This document shows positions 36,566-45,092 of a DNA stretch of 64,000 bases, piece after piece. Both the position numbers and the translations under genes were made by a program. The DNA is from an uncultured Psychroserpens sp. Its GTDB lineage: Bacteria > Bacteroidota > Bacteroidia > Flavobacteriales > Flavobacteriaceae. Below the pieces are notes generated by a model. It made no database searches and was not told the DNA's origin. It was given only the letters and a program-made list of their open reading frames with translations. Every line of letters begins with the position of its first letter. The first letter of the stretch is position 1. The DNA is taken from assembly GCF_947503375.1 (NCBI RefSeq), contig NZ_CANNDQ010000003.1, forward strand, positions 1 through 64,000, in the 5' to 3' direction.

Positions 36566-37336
36566 TTAATTTTTAATAAAACGCTTTGTGGCTTCACTAT
36601 TTTCTGATGTAATCTTGATTAAATACAAGCCATCATTCCAACCAGAAATATCAACTTGTGCTGTAAGATCTAAGCCTAATGAGTGGCTTAATACTTCCTT
36701 TCCAAGGATATCAAAAACTTGCAAAGAACCGTTTGCAATACTAGTATTAAATTCTACATTTAATGTAGTATTTGCTGGATTAGGATATAACTTAAATCCA
36801 GATAAATTTTCAAAGTCTTCTACACTTAAAAGCGAATCCCAAAATTGTGCGCCATTTTGACTTCCATTTCCTGTATATTGATATGGAGGTGTAACATCAA
36901 TAAAAGTACCTAAAGTCCAGATGCCTTTATTAACAGCAACATTTTCTCTTCCATTTCCACCGCTTCCCCATTGCATGAAGTCTACCATATTAGCAGCCAA
37001 ACCAAAACTCCCAGATGGTAAGTATAACCCTAAATCTGCACCTCCATCGTTTAAATACGCATCGTTAACAGTTACAGTAACACTTTCTCCTGGTGCTAAG
37101 TTAAAAGATCCGCTTTGTATTGTTGTTTGGGAGCTTAAGGTTCGATAACTAATTAAAGAGCACAATCTATATGCTCCAATATTATCTGTTGCATTTCCAA
37201 AATTTTGAATTTTTACCGTTTCAGTTGCAGGATCAACTTCAACAATTCTAAATTGAGCTTGTGCGTTTATTTGACTGTTTAAAAACAGTGTAAGTACGAG
37301 AACTAAAAGTCCTTTAAAAATGTAATTTTTCTTCAT
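36566..37336 (-). CDS. Lamin-tail-like surface protein with type A T9SS sorting domain
   Basis: The 256-residue protein has a signal peptide (about 1-26), a beta-sandwich of lamin-tail type (about 28-165: FRIVEVDPATETVKIQNFGN, NIGAYRLCS, LAPGESVTVTV) and a type A C-terminal domain (about 180-256; FKLYPNPANTTLNVEF to ATKRFIKN). It should be exported by the T9SS. The gap to the DUF5777 gene is 55 bases and to the OB-fold gene 18 bases, so it belongs to the same operon. No enzymatic motif is seen; a structural or binding role at the surface is most likely. Confidence 0.82.
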   Translation of the reverse strand: MKKNYIFKGLLVLVLTLFLNSQINAQAQFRIVEVDPATETVKIQNFGNATDNIGAYRLCSLISYRTLSSQTTIQSGSFNLAPGESVTVTVNDAYLNDGGADLGLYLPSGSFGLAANMVDFMQWGSGGNGRENVAVNKGIWTLGTFIDVTPPYQYTGNGSQNGAQFWDSLLSVEDFENLSGFKLYPNPANTTLNVEFNTSIANGSLQVFDILGKEVLSHSLGLDLTAQVDISGWNDGLYLIKITSENSEATKRFIKN

Positions 37337-37354
37337 GATATTTGTATTTAATGA

Positions 37355-37738
37355 TTATTGATTTAGTATGATGCATTGATCTAATTTTACTTGTTCGAGT
37401 AAGTCGTCGTAGCCTATAACACGTCCTTTTATTTTTATATGCTCATCGCCTTTTGTTAGTGTTAATGTTTTATTTGATAGCTGGCAAAATATTTTATCGT
37501 CTATTGTAACCTCACCAACATTGATTTCAGATATAGCACCAGACACTTCAATGGTCTTGTTTAATAGCTTTTGTTCTGAACGAGTTGCATTTTCAAAGAA
37601 CATGAGTGCAATTTCATTTGATGAAATACTATATTCAGCCACTTCATTTTTAATATCTCTATGATCTTGATAGATGTAATTATATCCAACTATTACAGTG
37701 AGTAATAAAACCAATAAAACGATAATCCTCTTACGCAT
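37355..37738 (-). CDS. Membrane-anchored OB-fold (tRNA_anti-like) protein
   Basis: The ATG at 37738 gives 127 residues starting MRKRIIVLLVLLLTVIVGYN, a membrane anchor or uncleaved signal. The rest fits an OB-fold barrel of the tRNA_anti-like type: NKTIEVSGAISEINVGEVTIDDKIFCQL, then HIKIKGRVIGYDD. In exported proteins this fold is not expected to bind tRNA. It lies in the six-gene operon between the repeat lipoprotein (25 bases) and the lamin-tail protein (18 bases). Function unknown. Confidence 0.75.
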   Translation of the reverse strand: MRKRIIVLLVLLLTVIVGYNYIYQDHRDIKNEVAEYSISSNEIALMFFENATRSEQKLLNKTIEVSGAISEINVGEVTIDDKIFCQLSNKTLTLTKGDEHIKIKGRVIGYDDLLEQVKLDQCIILNQ

Positions 37739-37763
37739 AATTTCTAATTTTAAATGCAAATAA

Positions 37764-38834
37764 TTAATTGCAATTGTTCTCATATTTTAACCGGTCTATT
37801 GTACCAACCCTTAAATCAATTTCTGTTTCAGAAGAACATTGTTTGATTTCGTATAATATCCAGTTATTATTACATAAAGGTAGACTTGGGATGTCTATTA
37901 AAATTTCAATATTATTAGCTGCGCCACTAGTGGTCCAAGTACCAAAAACAGTGGTGGTATTCCAAAAAACAGAAAGCGTACCATCTTCAAAGAAATTGAA
38001 AGCATAACCTTCATAGGCACTGTCATAATTTGTGTCATTACGCAAAAGTCTATTCACCATCCAATCAGAACAACCTGTTAAAAAGGTTTCAACTTGAGCT
38101 TGTGTACAATTATTGCAGTCATCGTCATTATAATCATAATCGTCATCTTCATCACAGATATCGATGGCATTTTCAATGGCTAATTCTAATTCATCAAGAT
38201 TATTAATGACGATTTGAGTGTTGTCTGCAAGAATGGTGGTAATAGGAAATTCAATGGTTATAAAATCATTAGCATCTATATTTTCAATGAATAGGTATAA
38301 TTCGTTATCATTAGTTAAACTGATAATATCGATTAATTCACTGTTTGAATTGAATAATGAAGCAACAATTGGATATTGAAAATCTAAGCATTCAATATCA
38401 TCATCAGTCACATTTTCACCACTACAATTTGCAGCATATGTATTAAGAGCTGTAAGAGTATCGATAGTGACTTCAGAATAATCATTTAATATAATGGTAA
38501 TTGGGAACATGAGATCTATAGTATCATTATCGTCATCTTCTTCTTCAAAAACGCATTCAACAAGGTTGTAATCAAAATCAGAATTAATTGCGATTGTTTG
38601 TCCGTTTACATTAACAGTATATGGAAAAGCAATATCAAAGCAATTTGCATTATCAATGATATTATCTATTGATCCATCATTTGATGCAGTACGTTGCATG
38701 AGTAATACCACACTAGATTCTGGAGTTAAAATCTCATCTTCTGGTGCAGTTATTAATTCAGTCTCCTCTTTTCTACATGATATAAAAATGACGCTAATTG
38801 AAAAAAGCAATACAATAAAAACTTGTAACTTCAT
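37764..38834 (-). CDS. Repeat lipoprotein with acidic linker, divergent from ECF sigma factor
   Basis: The ATG at 38834 gives 356 residues with a lipobox Cys20 (SVIFISC). Four similar units of about 60-70 residues follow, each with a pattern like FPITIILNDYSEVTI: CFDIAFPYTVNVNGQTIAI, DLMFPITIILNDYSEVTI, CLDFQYPIVASLFNSNSEL and IEFPITTILADNTQIVI. An acidic stretch (DICDEDDDYDYNDDD, about 230-245) precedes a lipocalin-like C-terminal part (FNFFEDGTLSVFWNTTTVFGTWTTSG). It is first in a six-gene operon and divergent from the sigma/FecR/TonB set. The Asp-rich stretch might bind cations. I know no function; a ligand-sensing or cargo role for the surface-signalling system is inference. Confidence 0.75.
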   Translation of the reverse strand: MKLQVFIVLLFSISVIFISCRKEETELITAPEDEILTPESSVVLLMQRTASNDGSIDNIIDNANCFDIAFPYTVNVNGQTIAINSDFDYNLVECVFEEEDDDNDTIDLMFPITIILNDYSEVTIDTLTALNTYAANCSGENVTDDDIECLDFQYPIVASLFNSNSELIDIISLTNDNELYLFIENIDANDFITIEFPITTILADNTQIVINNLDELELAIENAIDICDEDDDYDYNDDDCNNCTQAQVETFLTGCSDWMVNRLLRNDTNYDSAYEGYAFNFFEDGTLSVFWNTTTVFGTWTTSGAANNIEILIDIPSLPLCNNNWILYEIKQCSSETEIDLRVGTIDRLKYENNCN

Positions 38835-38943
38835 GTGTTTAGTTGATTTAATTCGTGTCATTTAATATATAACAACTGAGATTTAAAAACTACTGAACTT
38901 TTTAAAAAAATATTTCAATACCTTTATCCAAACACTAGAAAAC

Positions 38944-39468
38944 TTGTCAAAAAACGTAACTGATAACATCTGTGAAACGCAAACCTTTGAACGTATTTAT
39001 AATAAATATGCGAAGGATGTACACGATTTTCTCTACTATAAATATGGTGCACAGTTCAATCCTAAAGACAAAGTACAAGAAGCGTTCATCAAGCTTTGGG
39101 ATAACTGCAAAACCATAAGCTTTACTAAAGCAAAATCGTATCTTTTTACTGTAGCTAATAATATGGTGCTCAACGATATTAAACATCATAAAGTAGTTTT
39201 AAAGTATCAAAAAATAAAACCCAAGCATTATACTAATGAAACTCCTGAGTTCATTTTAGAGCAAGAGCAATATCTAGAAAAGTACGAGAAAGTGCTCTCG
39301 AAGCTAACAGAAGACCAACGTGTTGCTTTTTTATTGAATAAAATTGAAGGTAAAAAACACAGTGAGATCGCTGCTTATTTAGGAGTGACTCATAAAGTAG
39401 TTGAGTATAGAATTTATAGTGCATTTAAAGTTTTGAAAAAAGAACTGGAAGGATTTAAAATAAAATAA
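38944..39468 (+). CDS. ECF-type sigma factor of a surface-signalling system
   Basis: The 174-residue protein has sigma region 2 (about 15-80, DFLYYKYGAQFNPKDKVQEAFIKLWDN) and region 4 (about 115-168, KKHSEIAAYLGVTHKVVEYRI). The start is TTG at 38944; no ATG is available before residue 74. A TACCTTTA box at 38919-38926 would give a very short leader. Followed after 47 bases by a FecR anti-sigma and then an STN-domain TonB receptor, it is the classic three-part arrangement in which ligand binding at the receptor frees the sigma factor. Its regulon probably includes the divergent operon starting at 38834; this is inference. Confidence 0.93.
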   Translation: MSKNVTDNICETQTFERIYNKYAKDVHDFLYYKYGAQFNPKDKVQEAFIKLWDNCKTISFTKAKSYLFTVANNMVLNDIKHHKVVLKYQKIKPKHYTNETPEFILEQEQYLEKYEKVLSKLTEDQRVAFLLNKIEGKKHSEIAAYLGVTHKVVEYRIYSAFKVLKKELEGFKIK

Positions 39469-39515
39469 TAAGGAAAAAAGAACTTTATGTTGTTATATTA
39501 ATAGGAAGTGATTTT

Positions 39516-40427
39516 ATGGATAAAGATGAGCTGTTAGAAAAATGGTTAAATAATGCACTTACAGATGTTGAAATGCATGCATTTAGTAAGCGCGAAGACT
39601 ATCAATCAAATCAAAAAATTATTGATATGGCTAAGCATTTTAAAGCCTCAAAATTTTCTACTATTGAAGATTTTGACACATTTAGAAGTGCCTATCAAGA
39701 GCAACCACTTGTAAAACGATTGAATTGGTTTAACCAAACACTTCGTATAGCGAGTGTAATTGTAATTGCACTTGGGTTATATTTTACTTTTTTCAATAAT
39801 CAAGAGTTTACAGAAGAGCACACCTTAGCTGGAGAAAAAATGAGTATTAATTTGCCAGATCAGTCTAAGATAACATTGAATGCTGATTCTCAAATAAGTT
39901 ATGATATTGGCACTTGGGACTCTGAACGAAGCTTGACTTTAAAAGGAGAAGCCTATTTTAAAGTTGCAAAAGGGAAAACATTTGCAGTTGTTACATCAAG
40001 TGGAACCGTTACAGTTGTGGGAACAGAATTTAATGTAAAACAACGATCTAATTTTTTTGAAGTTATATGCTATGAAGGTATTGTGAAAGTTACTTCAGAT
40101 ACCACAACCAGACAATTATTAGCAGGAGACACCTATCGTATTTTAAATGAAAAATTTACTCAAGATAATACATTAGATACTGAGCCTAATTGGATCAATG
40201 ATAAGAGTAGCTTTAAAGCTGTTCCATTCAAAGATGTGGTTGCAGAGTTAGAGCGACAGTATAACATTACAGTAATGCTTAAAGAGGTTAATGTAGCACG
40301 AACATTTACAGGCGGTTTCACTCACAACAATATTGAAGAAGCTCTAGCGGCAATAACCTTGCCTATGGATCTTAAATTTGAAATTAGTTCACCCAACCAA
40401 GTTCTAATTCATGACCATAAAAATTAA
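39516..40427 (+). CDS. FecR-family anti-sigma factor
   Basis: The 303-residue protein has a short cytoplasmic N-terminus (1-73), one membrane helix (about 76-93), a periplasmic FecR domain (about 103-200, GEKMSINLPDQSKITLNADS and TSSGTVTVVGTEFNV) and a DUF4974 domain (about 232-300, FKAVPFKDVVAELERQYNITV). This is the standard Bacteroidota form. It would hold the upstream sigma factor at the membrane and receive the signal from the TonB receptor. Its last 17 bases overlap the receptor gene, supporting translational coupling. Confidence 0.95.
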   Translation: MDKDELLEKWLNNALTDVEMHAFSKREDYQSNQKIIDMAKHFKASKFSTIEDFDTFRSAYQEQPLVKRLNWFNQTLRIASVIVIALGLYFTFFNNQEFTEEHTLAGEKMSINLPDQSKITLNADSQISYDIGTWDSERSLTLKGEAYFKVAKGKTFAVVTSSGTVTVVGTEFNVKQRSNFFEVICYEGIVKVTSDTTTRQLLAGDTYRILNEKFTQDNTLDTEPNWINDKSSFKAVPFKDVVAELERQYNITVMLKEVNVARTFTGGFTHNNIEEALAAITLPMDLKFEISSPNQVLIHDHKN

Positions 40428-42687
40428 GCGGTATTTTTTTATAGTGATATTAAGTTTTGTTTATTCTTTTAAGTCTAGTGCTCAAGAGAACACAAATGTA
40501 TTACCCTTGATTGAAATTTTAAATGCATTAGAATCTCAATATCGTATTCAGTTTAATTATGCTGAAGATATTATTACCGAAATCGTATTGTTGCCACCTA
40601 AGAAACAGTTGAAATTAGAAGATGTACTAAGTTATTTAGAAGATAGTACCAATTTAATTTTTAGCTTGACCAACACAGGTACAGTATTGATTATTGCTAA
40701 CAAAAACCAACCAATCCAAGAGCTATCAGAAATTTTAGTATCTAGTTATATTGTAAAAGGAATCAATAAACTAAATGATGGTTCTTTTGAAATAGACATT
40801 TCCGATTTTGATATTCTTCCTGGTCTAGTTGATGCAGATGTATTGCAGTCAATTCAGGCGTTTCCTGGGATACAAAGTATTAATGAAACAGTTTCTAATA
40901 TTAATATAAGAGCTGGAACACATGATCAAAATTTAATTTTATGGGATGATATTAAGATGTATCAATCTGGGCATTTTTTCGGACTCATATCCATGTTCAA
41001 TCCACAAATCACACAGCAAGTATCGCTTATTAAAAATGGCGCTACAGTAGATCGAACCGATGGCGTATCTGGAACAATTGTCATGGAAACTGAAAAAGAG
41101 ACCAGTAAAGAATTCAACGGTAATTTGGGAGTTAATTTTACTGATGCTAACGGGTTTGTAGATGTACCACTAGGTAAATCATCGCTTCAAATAGCTGCTC
41201 GAAAATCTATAAGCGATTTAACACAAACACCTACGTACGACAATTTTTTTGAGCGTATAGCTCAAGATACAGAATTAGAGAGCAATACAAATAGTATTAT
41301 AAATTCAGATAAACAATTTGATTTTTATGACATGTCATTGCGTTGGATATATAATATTAGCGATAATGATGAATTGAGAATAAACTTTATAAATGTTGCT
41401 AACCAATTGATTTTTAATGAAAATACAATGACCAACTCTAGAGAAAGTAGTTTAAAGCAAAATAGCATTGCAGGTGCAATACAATATTCAAGATCATGGA
41501 ATGCTAAATGGCAAACTATTTTTGAAGCATATGAAACCGATTATCAACTCAAATCGATTAACTCCAATATTTTAGATTCGCAACGATTTCTTCAAGAGAA
41601 TAAAGTGTCTGAAACAAGTTTGAAGCTAAAAGCTAATTATAAAATAACTAACAGATTATCTCTTCTAAGTGGCTACCATTTTGTCGAAACAGGGATTACT
41701 AATCTAGACGATGTAGACAACCCTATTTTTAGATCGTTAGTTTCTGAAGTTGTCAGAACTCATGGTGTCTTCTCTCAGTTGTTCTATAAGTCAAAAAACA
41801 AGCATACCAGTTTAAATATAGGATTAAGATATAACTATATCGATAAATTTAGTAAGCATATTCTTGAACCTAGACTAAGTTTTTCTCATAAATTCTTAGA
41901 TTATTTTTCTTTTGAGATCTTAGGAGCATATAAACATCAAAACACATCACAAGTCATCAATTTTCAAAACGATTTTCTAGGTATTGAAAAACGTAGATGG
42001 CAGCTGTCTAATGATAGCGAAATTCCAGTCATTAGAAGTCGTCAAGTTTCAATGGGGATTACATTTAATCAAAGAGGATGGCTCGTGAGTACAGAAGCCT
42101 ATTATAAAAAGGTAAGTGGAATAACGACTCAAAGTCAAGGATTTCAAAATCAATATGAGTTCATTAAAACCAATGGTGAATATGACGTTAGAGGTATAGA
42201 TTTTATTGTAAGAAAACAAATTGAACGTTTGAGTTCTTGGTTAAGCTACTCCTACATGAATAGTAACTATATTTTCAAGTCACTACCAGAATACACTTTT
42301 CCTAGTAATTTAGACATTACACATGCTTTAACTTTTGGAACAAATTATACCTTTGATCGGTTGAAGGTTTCTGTAGGTTTGAATTGGAATTCTGGAAAGC
42401 CAAATACAAATCCGGTCACAGGCAATGAAATCGTTGATAATGATATTAACTACGAAGCCACCAATACATCACAATTACAAGACTATTTCAGAGTAGATAT
42501 ATCTGCATTGTATAATTTTAAATTAGGTTCAAATACTAAAGCTAATATTGGGGTATCTGTATGGAATGTGTTTGACCAAAAAAACGCTATTAATAATTTT
42601 TATAGATTTAATGGGACTACTATAAATGAAACCGAGCAGCAATCACTTGATTTCACACCTAATGTGACCTTTAAAGTGTATTTTTAG
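40411..42687 (+). CDS. TonB-dependent transducer with N-terminal STN domain
   Basis: The 758-residue protein has a signal peptide (about 1-21), an STN (secretin/TonB N-terminal) signalling domain (about 27-97, LIEILNALESQYRIQFNYAEDII), a plug (about 110-220, LQSIQAFPGIQSINETVSNINIRAG) and a beta-barrel ending DFTPNVTFKVYF with terminal Phe. The STN domain contacts the FecR protein in the periplasm. Unlike many Bacteroidota transducers it lacks an obvious CarboxypepD_reg domain between STN and plug. The ligand is unknown. The stop is 2 bases from the stop of the convergent HDAC-family gene. Confidence 0.92.
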   Translation: MTIKIKRYFFIVILSFVYSFKSSAQENTNVLPLIEILNALESQYRIQFNYAEDIITEIVLLPPKKQLKLEDVLSYLEDSTNLIFSLTNTGTVLIIANKNQPIQELSEILVSSYIVKGINKLNDGSFEIDISDFDILPGLVDADVLQSIQAFPGIQSINETVSNINIRAGTHDQNLILWDDIKMYQSGHFFGLISMFNPQITQQVSLIKNGATVDRTDGVSGTIVMETEKETSKEFNGNLGVNFTDANGFVDVPLGKSSLQIAARKSISDLTQTPTYDNFFERIAQDTELESNTNSIINSDKQFDFYDMSLRWIYNISDNDELRINFINVANQLIFNENTMTNSRESSLKQNSIAGAIQYSRSWNAKWQTIFEAYETDYQLKSINSNILDSQRFLQENKVSETSLKLKANYKITNRLSLLSGYHFVETGITNLDDVDNPIFRSLVSEVVRTHGVFSQLFYKSKNKHTSLNIGLRYNYIDKFSKHILEPRLSFSHKFLDYFSFEILGAYKHQNTSQVINFQNDFLGIEKRRWQLSNDSEIPVIRSRQVSMGITFNQRGWLVSTEAYYKKVSGITTQSQGFQNQYEFIKTNGEYDVRGIDFIVRKQIERLSSWLSYSYMNSNYIFKSLPEYTFPSNLDITHALTFGTNYTFDRLKVSVGLNWNSGKPNTNPVTGNEIVDNDINYEATNTSQLQDYFRVDISALYNFKLGSNTKANIGVSVWNVFDQKNAINNFYRFNGTTINETEQQSLDFTPNVTFKVYF

Positions 42688-42689
42688 CA

Positions 42690-43592
42690 TTAAAAGAAAA
42701 TTTCCTGAGCCAATCTGTAGGTGTTAGCATGTGCTTCAACGATAATCTTAATATCTGGAGAATAACCACCTCCCATACTACACATTACAGGAATCTGATT
42801 TAACTTACAAGTTTCAAGAACAAATCGGTCTCTTGCTTTACAACCCGCTAAAGTCATTCCTAATTTCCCTAATTTATCTGATACAATAACATCAACACCA
42901 GAGAGGTAATAGATAAAATCAGGCTGCTCTTGTGTGATTAATTTTGGAAGTACTTCATAAAGAATAGATAAATATGTTGTATCGTCGGTGTCGTTCTCTA
43001 GTGCTATATCGAGATCACTATGTTCTTTTTTAAAGGGATAATTACTTTTTCCGTGCATTGAAAACGTAAATACAGAAGTATCATTTTGGAAGATTTCTGC
43101 TGTTCCATTACCTTGATGCACATCAAGGTCAACAATTAAAATTCGTTGTACTAAATTTTGTTTTTGGAGATATCGTGCACCTATAGCTTGGTCATTCAAT
43201 AAACAAAACGCCTCACCACGATTGGTATAGGCATGGTGTGTCCCACCAGCAATGTTCATAGCAATGCCATATTGCAGAGCAAATTTACTTGCTTTAATGG
43301 TACCATCAGCAATTATGACTTCACGTTCTACTAGAGCTCTACTTAGCGGAAATCCAATTTTACGAGCAGCCCTTTTATCTAAAGTTAGTTGTTTTAAGTC
43401 TTGATAATAGGCTTCAGTATGAACATTAATAATATGCTGATCATTAGGGATTTCAGGCAGAAAGAAGTTTTCGCTAGTACACGTGCCTTCATAAAGAAGT
43501 TGCTCAGGCAACAGTTCATACTTTAACATTGGAAACCGATGACCTTCAGGTAGTGGATGTTTATAAATGGGGTGAAAGGCAATTTTTAGCAT
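42690..43592 (-). CDS. Histone-deacetylase-superfamily zinc hydrolase
   Basis: The 300-residue protein matches bacterial HDAC-like amidohydrolases: His-His at 119-120 in GGTHHAYTNRGEAFC, zinc ligands Asp157 and His159 in DLDVHQGNG and Asp234 in SGVD, and the final GGGYSPDI loop. It would remove acyl groups from an amine substrate such as an acetylpolyamine or protein lysine in the cytoplasm. Length fits the family. No acetoin or polyamine genes adjoin it. It is a single gene, convergent with the TonB transducer. Confidence 0.92.
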   Translation of the reverse strand: MLKIAFHPIYKHPLPEGHRFPMLKYELLPEQLLYEGTCTSENFFLPEIPNDQHIINVHTEAYYQDLKQLTLDKRAARKIGFPLSRALVEREVIIADGTIKASKFALQYGIAMNIAGGTHHAYTNRGEAFCLLNDQAIGARYLQKQNLVQRILIVDLDVHQGNGTAEIFQNDTSVFTFSMHGKSNYPFKKEHSDLDIALENDTDDTTYLSILYEVLPKLITQEQPDFIYYLSGVDVIVSDKLGKLGMTLAGCKARDRFVLETCKLNQIPVMCSMGGGYSPDIKIIVEAHANTYRLAQEIFF

Positions 43593-43615
43593 AGAATTTC
43601 AAAAATAATAATAAA

Positions 43616-43642
43616 AAAACAAGCTCAGAATGAACTTGTTTT
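43616..43642 (-). terminator. Terminator of the lipocalin/OmpA operon
   Basis: An 8-bp stem (43616-43623 with 43635-43642) is followed on the minus strand by a run of seven T, about 22 bases after the OmpA stop. Confidence 0.65.
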
Positions 43643-43663
43643 ATGATATATTAATTTGAATGC

Positions 43664-44371
43664 TTAATTTTTTTGAGCTTCCTGCTTAGCTTCTTCAATC
43701 ATTTGTTGATTTGGAAGGATGGCTACATTTACACGTCTGTTTTTTGCGCGACCCTCTGCAGTAGAATTATCATGCATTGGTTGTGATTCACCAAACCAAT
43801 TTGTGGTGAGTCTACCATTGTTTATACCTACACTAGTTAAATAATCAGATACTGCATAGGCTCTATTCTTAGATAGTGTCATGTTATAATCTTCAGAACC
43901 TACAGAGTCTGTATGCCCTACGACTAATATGTTGGTGTCTGGATATTCTTTGAATACACCAGCTAACTTATTCAACGTATTCTGTGAAGCACTATTAATG
44001 TTATACTTATCTGTGTTGAAATATACACCGCTATTTTCATCAAAAGTAACAACAATACCATCATCAACACGCTCTACAACAGCTCCAGGAATTTCATTCT
44101 CTATTTCTTGTGCTTGTTTATCCATCTTATTTCCAATGATGATCCCTGCAGCACCACCAACAACACCACCAATCACAGCACCAAGTTCACCATTTCCACC
44201 TTTACCAACATTATTACCAATTATGGCTCCTAATATTGCACCACCAGCAGCACCAATTACAGCTCCCTTTTGCTTATTATTCGAATTTTGTACAGCTTTG
44301 CAGTTGGTTAAGCTAATCGTTATGATTATAGCCATAAAGCCTACTATAATTTTATTTGAATATAATTTCAT
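43664..44371 (-). CDS. OmpA-family lipoprotein with glycine-zipper segment (YfiB-like)
   Basis: The ATG at 44371 gives 235 residues with lipobox Cys24 (ISLTNC). A Gly-rich zipper (about 35-85, GAVIGAAGGAILGAIIG and GAVIGGVVGGAAGIIIG) could insert into or span a membrane. The C-terminal OmpA domain (about 115-225; VGHTDSVGSEDYNMTLSKNRA and GRAKNRRVNVAI) binds peptidoglycan. It likely tethers the outer membrane to the wall. It lies 2 bases after the lipocalin gene, so the two are one operon. An in-frame upstream ATG (44443) is inside the lipocalin gene and gives no signal peptide. Confidence 0.92.
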   Translation of the reverse strand: MKLYSNKIIVGFMAIIITISLTNCKAVQNSNNKQKGAVIGAAGGAILGAIIGNNVGKGGNGELGAVIGGVVGGAAGIIIGNKMDKQAQEIENEIPGAVVERVDDGIVVTFDENSGVYFNTDKYNINSASQNTLNKLAGVFKEYPDTNILVVGHTDSVGSEDYNMTLSKNRAYAVSDYLTSVGINNGRLTTNWFGESQPMHDNSTAEGRAKNRRVNVAILPNQQMIEEAKQEAQKN

Positions 44372-44373
44372 AA

Positions 44374-44847
44374 TTATTGTGTTTTTATAAAGTTCATAGA
44401 TATTATAAAAGGACTTCCTTCTACAGTTAAGCTTTGTTGCCATTGCATAGTCGTGTTTGTAAGAGCGGTAAGATTCAATCTAAAACCAGAGTTTGTTTCT
44501 GACTTGCCTTTTTCATTCGTTGGTTTTAACAAGAAATCATAGAGACCTGTAGTTTCGTCAACTTCATCAATGGTAAATATAAAGTTTCGATCGCCTTCAG
44601 GACAACTCAGACTGTTTATTGTGTAAACACCAGTATTGTTGTTTGGTATAAACTGCCAGCTGCTTCCTTCAAAGCACGTTTTGCTAGCATCATTTAATAA
44701 GGTTACATTGTATGTTCCTGATTTACTATAAGTAATAGCGTTTAGCGTCCAGTTCCCTTTGATGACCTTTTTTGAGTTCCTAACGGTTTTAGATGCTCCG
44801 CAAGATAGCAAGCAAAATATGGTTAATAGTAATAGTATTCGTTTCAT
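44374..44847 (-). CDS. Lipocalin-like lipoprotein
   Basis: The 157-residue protein has a lipoprotein signal (MKRILLLLTIFCLLSC, Cys16) and a lipocalin-like domain: VIKGNWTLNAITYSKSG carries the GxW of lipocalins, followed by strands with FEGSSWQFIPNNNTGVYTI and MQWQQSL. Such Bacteroidota lipocalins are periplasmic, with unknown small ligands. It is first gene of a two-gene operon with the OmpA lipoprotein. A TAATTTTG box on the minus strand (44872-44865) lies about 18 bases before the start. Confidence 0.85.
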   Translation of the reverse strand: MKRILLLLTIFCLLSCGASKTVRNSKKVIKGNWTLNAITYSKSGTYNVTLLNDASKTCFEGSSWQFIPNNNTGVYTINSLSCPEGDRNFIFTIDEVDETTGLYDFLLKPTNEKGKSETNSGFRLNLTALTNTTMQWQQSLTVEGSPFIISMNFIKTQ

Positions 44848-44864
44848 ATTTTTTTATTTTAATT

Positions 44865-44872
44865 CAAAATTA
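44865..44872 (-). promoter_or_regulatory. -7 box upstream of the lipocalin/OmpA operon
   Basis: The minus strand reads TAATTTTG, an exact TAnnTTTG match, 18 bases before the ATG at 44847. No -33 TTG is seen at normal spacing. The remaining gap to 45092 shows nothing else recognisable. Confidence 0.4.
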
Positions 44873-45092
44873 ACAACTTAAGATTCTTGAAAGTGATGCA
44901 TATCGTTTGAATATTAATTCAAATGATATATCCATTAAAAATACTAAATCTAATCTTTAGTTTAAGACTCTCAAAAGTAAACAAGTAATTGGATTTCTAG
45001 GATGATGATTTATTATTCTTAATATACGTCATTCGTCGTATGGATTCATTTGCTAGTAGATACTACATTTATCTTCATTAAAATCTAGTCGT

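Noticed and set aside
43929..44390. Plus-strand ORF of 153 codons opposite the OmpA lipoprotein
   Set aside because: Its Pro-rich translation is the mirror of the Gly zipper coding sequence; the OmpA frame is clearly the real gene.
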